Source of the DNA: Synechococcus sp. 1G10
GTDB taxonomy: Bacteria; Cyanobacteriota; Cyanobacteriia; PCC-6307; Cyanobiaceae
DNA length: 64,000 nt
NCBI RefSeq assembly: GCF_002252625.1
Contig: NZ_NQKW01000007.1
Span: forward strand, 62,001-126,000
Direction of reading: 5' to 3'
Below the pieces are notes generated by a model. The model was given only the letters and a program-made list of their open reading frames with translations. It was not told the DNA's origin and ran no database searches. Below, one piece after another: positions 61,141-64,000 of this stretch. Made by a program: the position numbers and the translations under genes. The number at the start of each line of letters is the position of its first letter. The first letter of the stretch is position 1.

Positions 61141-64000
61141 GTGGTGCCCTCAGCAACGCTTATCCGGTGGACCATCGGACTGGTGGGTGCGGCAACTCTG
61201 GCAACACCTGCTGTGAGCCGGGCCCAGACCCTGGACTCTGATTCGCCACCGGCACTCCTGAGCGGAGCCGATGTCAGCGAATCCGACACGCTTGTCCCTG
61301 AGGCGAAGCCAGGCAATTTCGTAGTGGGATCCGGCGACGCCAGCGCTGAAGCCACCGCCAGCGAACCCAGCGAAGGCGAACCCCAGGCCGCACCGATAGC
61401 AAGTCCAGCTGAACCGGGAGCTTCTGAACCAGCTGTGCCCGCAGAAGCTGGTGGAACAGCCGGCTCAGAGCCTCCCGTCAAAACCCCTCCCAAGGAACTG
61501 AAGATCAGCGCTGATCAACAGGGGTTTGATCTGGTGATCAACCGCTACGTGGCAAGCGGCAATGCCAGGGCCGTGCTGGCCGGCGGCCGGCTGATGGCGG
61601 ATCGCCTCGAGTACGACACCATCACCCGCACCCTTTACGCCACGGGCAGCGTGCGCTTCTGGCGTGGCCAGCAGTATCTGCAGGGCAGCATGTTTCGCTA
61701 CGGCCTGATCGAAGGCGAAGGGGAGATGGAGGACGTCTACGGAGTTCTCGACCTCAAAACCAGCCTGGAGGATCTCGACATTGAGCAGGCCCCCTCCTTG
61801 CCGCTCCCCAAGCCCCAGCCGATCGCCTGCCAAACGCTGCTGCCCGAGATTCCTGACTGGCACCCCCACCCCTGGAGCGCCACCCTCTGGGGCGGGCAGA
61901 TGTTCCACTCCGATTTCGGCCAGACCTTCCTCGGCCAGGGTGTCTTCCGGCCGGAGCGGGTGCTGGGCGCTGGCCTGCAGAAGCGACTGATCAAGGCCGG
62001 TCCTTTCGCCCTGGAGCTGGACTTCAATGCGCTCGGGCACTGGGCCTCAGCTCAGAAGGGCGGGCGTTACATCGCACCCTTCACGGCTTCCGAGGTGGCC
62101 AACCTCTCCACCTCCGCCCAGACCTTCGGCGAGTTCACCGGCGGGATCGGACTACGGGCCTGGCTTCAACCCTGGCTGAGCCTGGGCTTCGTGCAGGGGG
62201 TGAGCCTCAACACCAACCTCAGCAACTACGAGGACACCTACCGCCGGAAGTCGGCCCGTTTCCTCAACTATCTGGGCTTCGAGATCGAAGGATCCTTCTC
62301 ACCCCAGTGGTCGATGGTGGGACGGATTCACCATCGCTCCGGCGCCTTCGGCACTTACAACGGCGTCAGGGAGGGCAGTAACGCCTACCTGCTGGGCCTG
62401 CGTTACCGCTTCGGCAGCGATCCAGCGCCGCAGGATGATCCTCAGGCCAATTTGCGGCCGGCCAAGGGCTGCCCCAACCGTGGAGCGGAGCCACCAGATC
62501 GCCCCCGCACCCTGCCGGAAGCCCTCGAGCAGGTGGCCATGGGCGGTGAGGCACAAGCTCCGGCGCCAGACCCATCGACTTCAGCCAGCAGCGCTGATGG
62601 TGCCAAGAGCGCCCCGGGCGGGGAGCCAGCATCGTTCCGTGCCATGCGAGAGCAGGAGCAGCAGCGCGCCGCCGCCGCGGCGCGCATCAAGCAACGCATC
62701 GCCGGAGTGCAGCAACGGGAAGGGCTGGTGATCGAACGCCGTCGTCAGGCCGGTAGTAACGATGAGGTGGCCACCGATAAGGACAGCGACTTCGGACCGG
62801 CCCGGCCACCCCAGGTCAGGCGGCTGCGCTCGGAGAAGAATCGCCAGGCTGTGCAGGGCACCCTCACCCATCTGCGCTATCAGGCGGCCAGGATCGTGCT
62901 GACAGCAAACGGCTGGAGCAGCGACCGTGCCAGCTTCAGCAACGACCCCTTCACACCGTCCCAGTCGTGGATGGATGCTGATCAGGTGGTGGTCAACCAG
63001 GACGCAAACGGCGATCTGCTGATCACCTCCAGGCGCAACCGACTGATCCTGGAAGACCGCCTCGCCATTCCCGTCACCTCGCGCACGCGCATCCGCAAGC
63101 AGCAGGAGGTGGAGAACCGCTGGGTGCTGGGGGTCGATCAGGAGGACCGTGACGGCTTCTATGTGGGCCGGCGCCTGCGGCCGATACGGATCGGCGAGAA
63201 GGGAACCCTGGAACTGGAGCCCCAGTTCATGCTCGAGCGCGCCTACCAGGGCACTACCGACAGCTATCCAATCCCAGGCGGCCAGGCCACCGGACCCTCG
63301 GTGAGCCAGGACAACACCCTGGGCGACCTTTTCGGCCTGGAAGCCCGGCTGAAGGCGCCGCTGCTGGGGTTCGACACCAGCTTGAACCTCGACATCTCCA
63401 CCTTCAATCCTGAGAACATCGCCAACGGCACCCGCAGCTGGGGCCAGCTGGATCGCAACATCAACCTCCCCCTGGTGGGCTCCACCACGGCCCGCCTCTT
63501 CGGGGCTTACCGCTTCAGGATCTGGAATGGATCCCTCGGCGAGCAGGACATCTATTCGGCCTATGGCGCCTCCCTGGAGAAAGAAGAGACTCTCCCCAAC
63601 TGGGGCAAACTCAGCAACCGCTACTTCTGGCGGGTGGGCCTGGGTAACTACCAGAGCAACGAATTCCTCAGCAATGGAGAGGAATCCAGGAATCTTGCCC
63701 AGCTCTGGCGAGCCAACGCAGTGGGATCACTCAACAGCTCCCTGCAGCTTTGGCGAGGCCGGGCCCTGCCCTCCACCCCGGATGGGGCCCTGCGCTATTC
63801 ACCCGAGCCGATCGTGCCTGGCCTGACCCTGAACACGAATCTTTCAGGAAATGTGGCCTACTTCGGCGACGGCAGCTACCAGAACACCTTCTCGATCTCC
63901 GGTGGTCCCACCCTCACTCTGGGGCACTTCAACAAGCGCTTCTTCGATTTCACTCAGCTGACGGTCACTGGCGGCATCACCCTGCGCAATGGCCTCAGCC
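61141..64000 (+). CDS. LptD-like outer-membrane protein (DUF3769), partial
   Basis: At least 953 residues, open to the window end. A signal peptide from GTG 61141 or 61144 (cleavage near SRAQ), a Pro/Glu/Ala-rich linker, an OstA/LptA-like N-domain (VASGNARAVLAGGRLMADRL, ATGSVRFWRGQQYLQGSM), then a long beta-rich barrel region typical of cyanobacterial DUF3769/LptD proteins that insert lipopolysaccharide. A coiled Arg/Gln segment lies near residues 500-530. No ATG start is available. Confidence 0.8.
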   Translation, partial: MVPSATLIRWTIGLVGAATLATPAVSRAQTLDSDSPPALLSGADVSESDTLVPEAKPGNFVVGSGDASAEATASEPSEGEPQAAPIASPAEPGASEPAVPAEAGGTAGSEPPVKTPPKELKISADQQGFDLVINRYVASGNARAVLAGGRLMADRLEYDTITRTLYATGSVRFWRGQQYLQGSMFRYGLIEGEGEMEDVYGVLDLKTSLEDLDIEQAPSLPLPKPQPIACQTLLPEIPDWHPHPWSATLWGGQMFHSDFGQTFLGQGVFRPERVLGAGLQKRLIKAGPFALELDFNALGHWASAQKGGRYIAPFTASEVANLSTSAQTFGEFTGGIGLRAWLQPWLSLGFVQGVSLNTNLSNYEDTYRRKSARFLNYLGFEIEGSFSPQWSMVGRIHHRSGAFGTYNGVREGSNAYLLGLRYRFGSDPAPQDDPQANLRPAKGCPNRGAEPPDRPRTLPEALEQVAMGGEAQAPAPDPSTSASSADGAKSAPGGEPASFRAMREQEQQRAAAAARIKQRIAGVQQREGLVIERRRQAGSNDEVATDKDSDFGPARPPQVRRLRSEKNRQAVQGTLTHLRYQAARIVLTANGWSSDRASFSNDPFTPSQSWMDADQVVVNQDANGDLLITSRRNRLILEDRLAIPVTSRTRIRKQQEVENRWVLGVDQEDRDGFYVGRRLRPIRIGEKGTLELEPQFMLERAYQGTTDSYPIPGGQATGPSVSQDNTLGDLFGLEARLKAPLLGFDTSLNLDISTFNPENIANGTRSWGQLDRNINLPLVGSTTARLFGAYRFRIWNGSLGEQDIYSAYGASLEKEETLPNWGKLSNRYFWRVGLGNYQSNEFLSNGEESRNLAQLWRANAVGSLNSSLQLWRGRALPSTPDGALRYSPEPIVPGLTLNTNLSGNVAYFGDGSYQNTFSISGGPTLTLGHFNKRFFDFTQLTVTGGITLRNGLS

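Overview
The window looks like a high-GC picocyanobacterium of the Synechococcus/Cyanobium type. Evidence: photosystem II genes psbH, psbN and psbI; ntcA with a textbook NtcA promoter; ictB next to trmB; a phoR/phoB/ptrA-type/pstS cluster; Ycf66, DUF3177, DUF3084 and DUF3146 proteins; a TatA gene beside psbH; and an LptD-like DUF3769 protein. Species cannot be fixed from the sequence alone.

Bases 1 to about 21,640 form an accessory island made almost entirely of toxin-antitoxin (TA) loci and their debris. Intact or near-intact pairs are higBA, DUF433/DUF5615, a parE-type pair, tacAT, vapBC (9437), DUF6883/DUF4926 (a candidate pair), brnTA, mntA-hepT (12946), mazEF and phd-vapC (17531). Others are visibly broken: hicBA (four remnants or variants), mntA-hepT (two), vapC (12148), parE (14226), a Fic protein and an XRE antitoxin. 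Damage is of two kinds: single nonsense codons inside otherwise clean genes, and internal deletions that join the two ends of a gene. Every plus-strand TA operon is preceded by one of two short repeats. R1 is the start and leader of a decayed minus-strand HNH-endonuclease-like gene. R2 is about 100 bp with terminal inverted repeats and internal palindromes. About a dozen HNH remnants occur and none is intact. Two non-TA genes sit in or at the edge of the island: an alpha/beta hydrolase (15537) and a glutaminase of animal-like architecture with a C-terminal TerB domain (18552).

From about 21,650 the sequence becomes a compact core genome. 21.6-30 kb: a tiny zinc-ribbon protein, a GH57 hydrolase, a CLC channel, a bile-acid:sodium-type transporter, and a histone-deacetylase-like deacetylase whose 3' end overlaps an ADP-forming acyl-CoA synthetase/GNAT acetyltransferase fusion. 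30-34 kb: the phosphate-stress cluster with a Pho-box-like array before pstS. 34-36 kb: a Nif11-like peptide, a ParB-like protein and a cobalamin-riboswitch-controlled HupE/UreJ transporter. 36-47 kb: tRNA-Leu(UAG), Ycf66, ileS, a FIST sensor, trmB-ictB-sugar kinase, and glmM. 47-54 kb: a lytic transglycosylase, a NIL-domain ferredoxin, a membrane thioredoxin, thyX, dcd, a CobO-like protein and ntcA. 54-64 kb: DUF3084, a YqgF-type nuclease, pth, tatA, psbH/psbN, a GH38 alpha-mannosidase, psbI and the start of an LptD-like outer-membrane protein that runs off the window.

Calls are by reading translated sequence and motifs. No searches were run, so family names are recognition-based.
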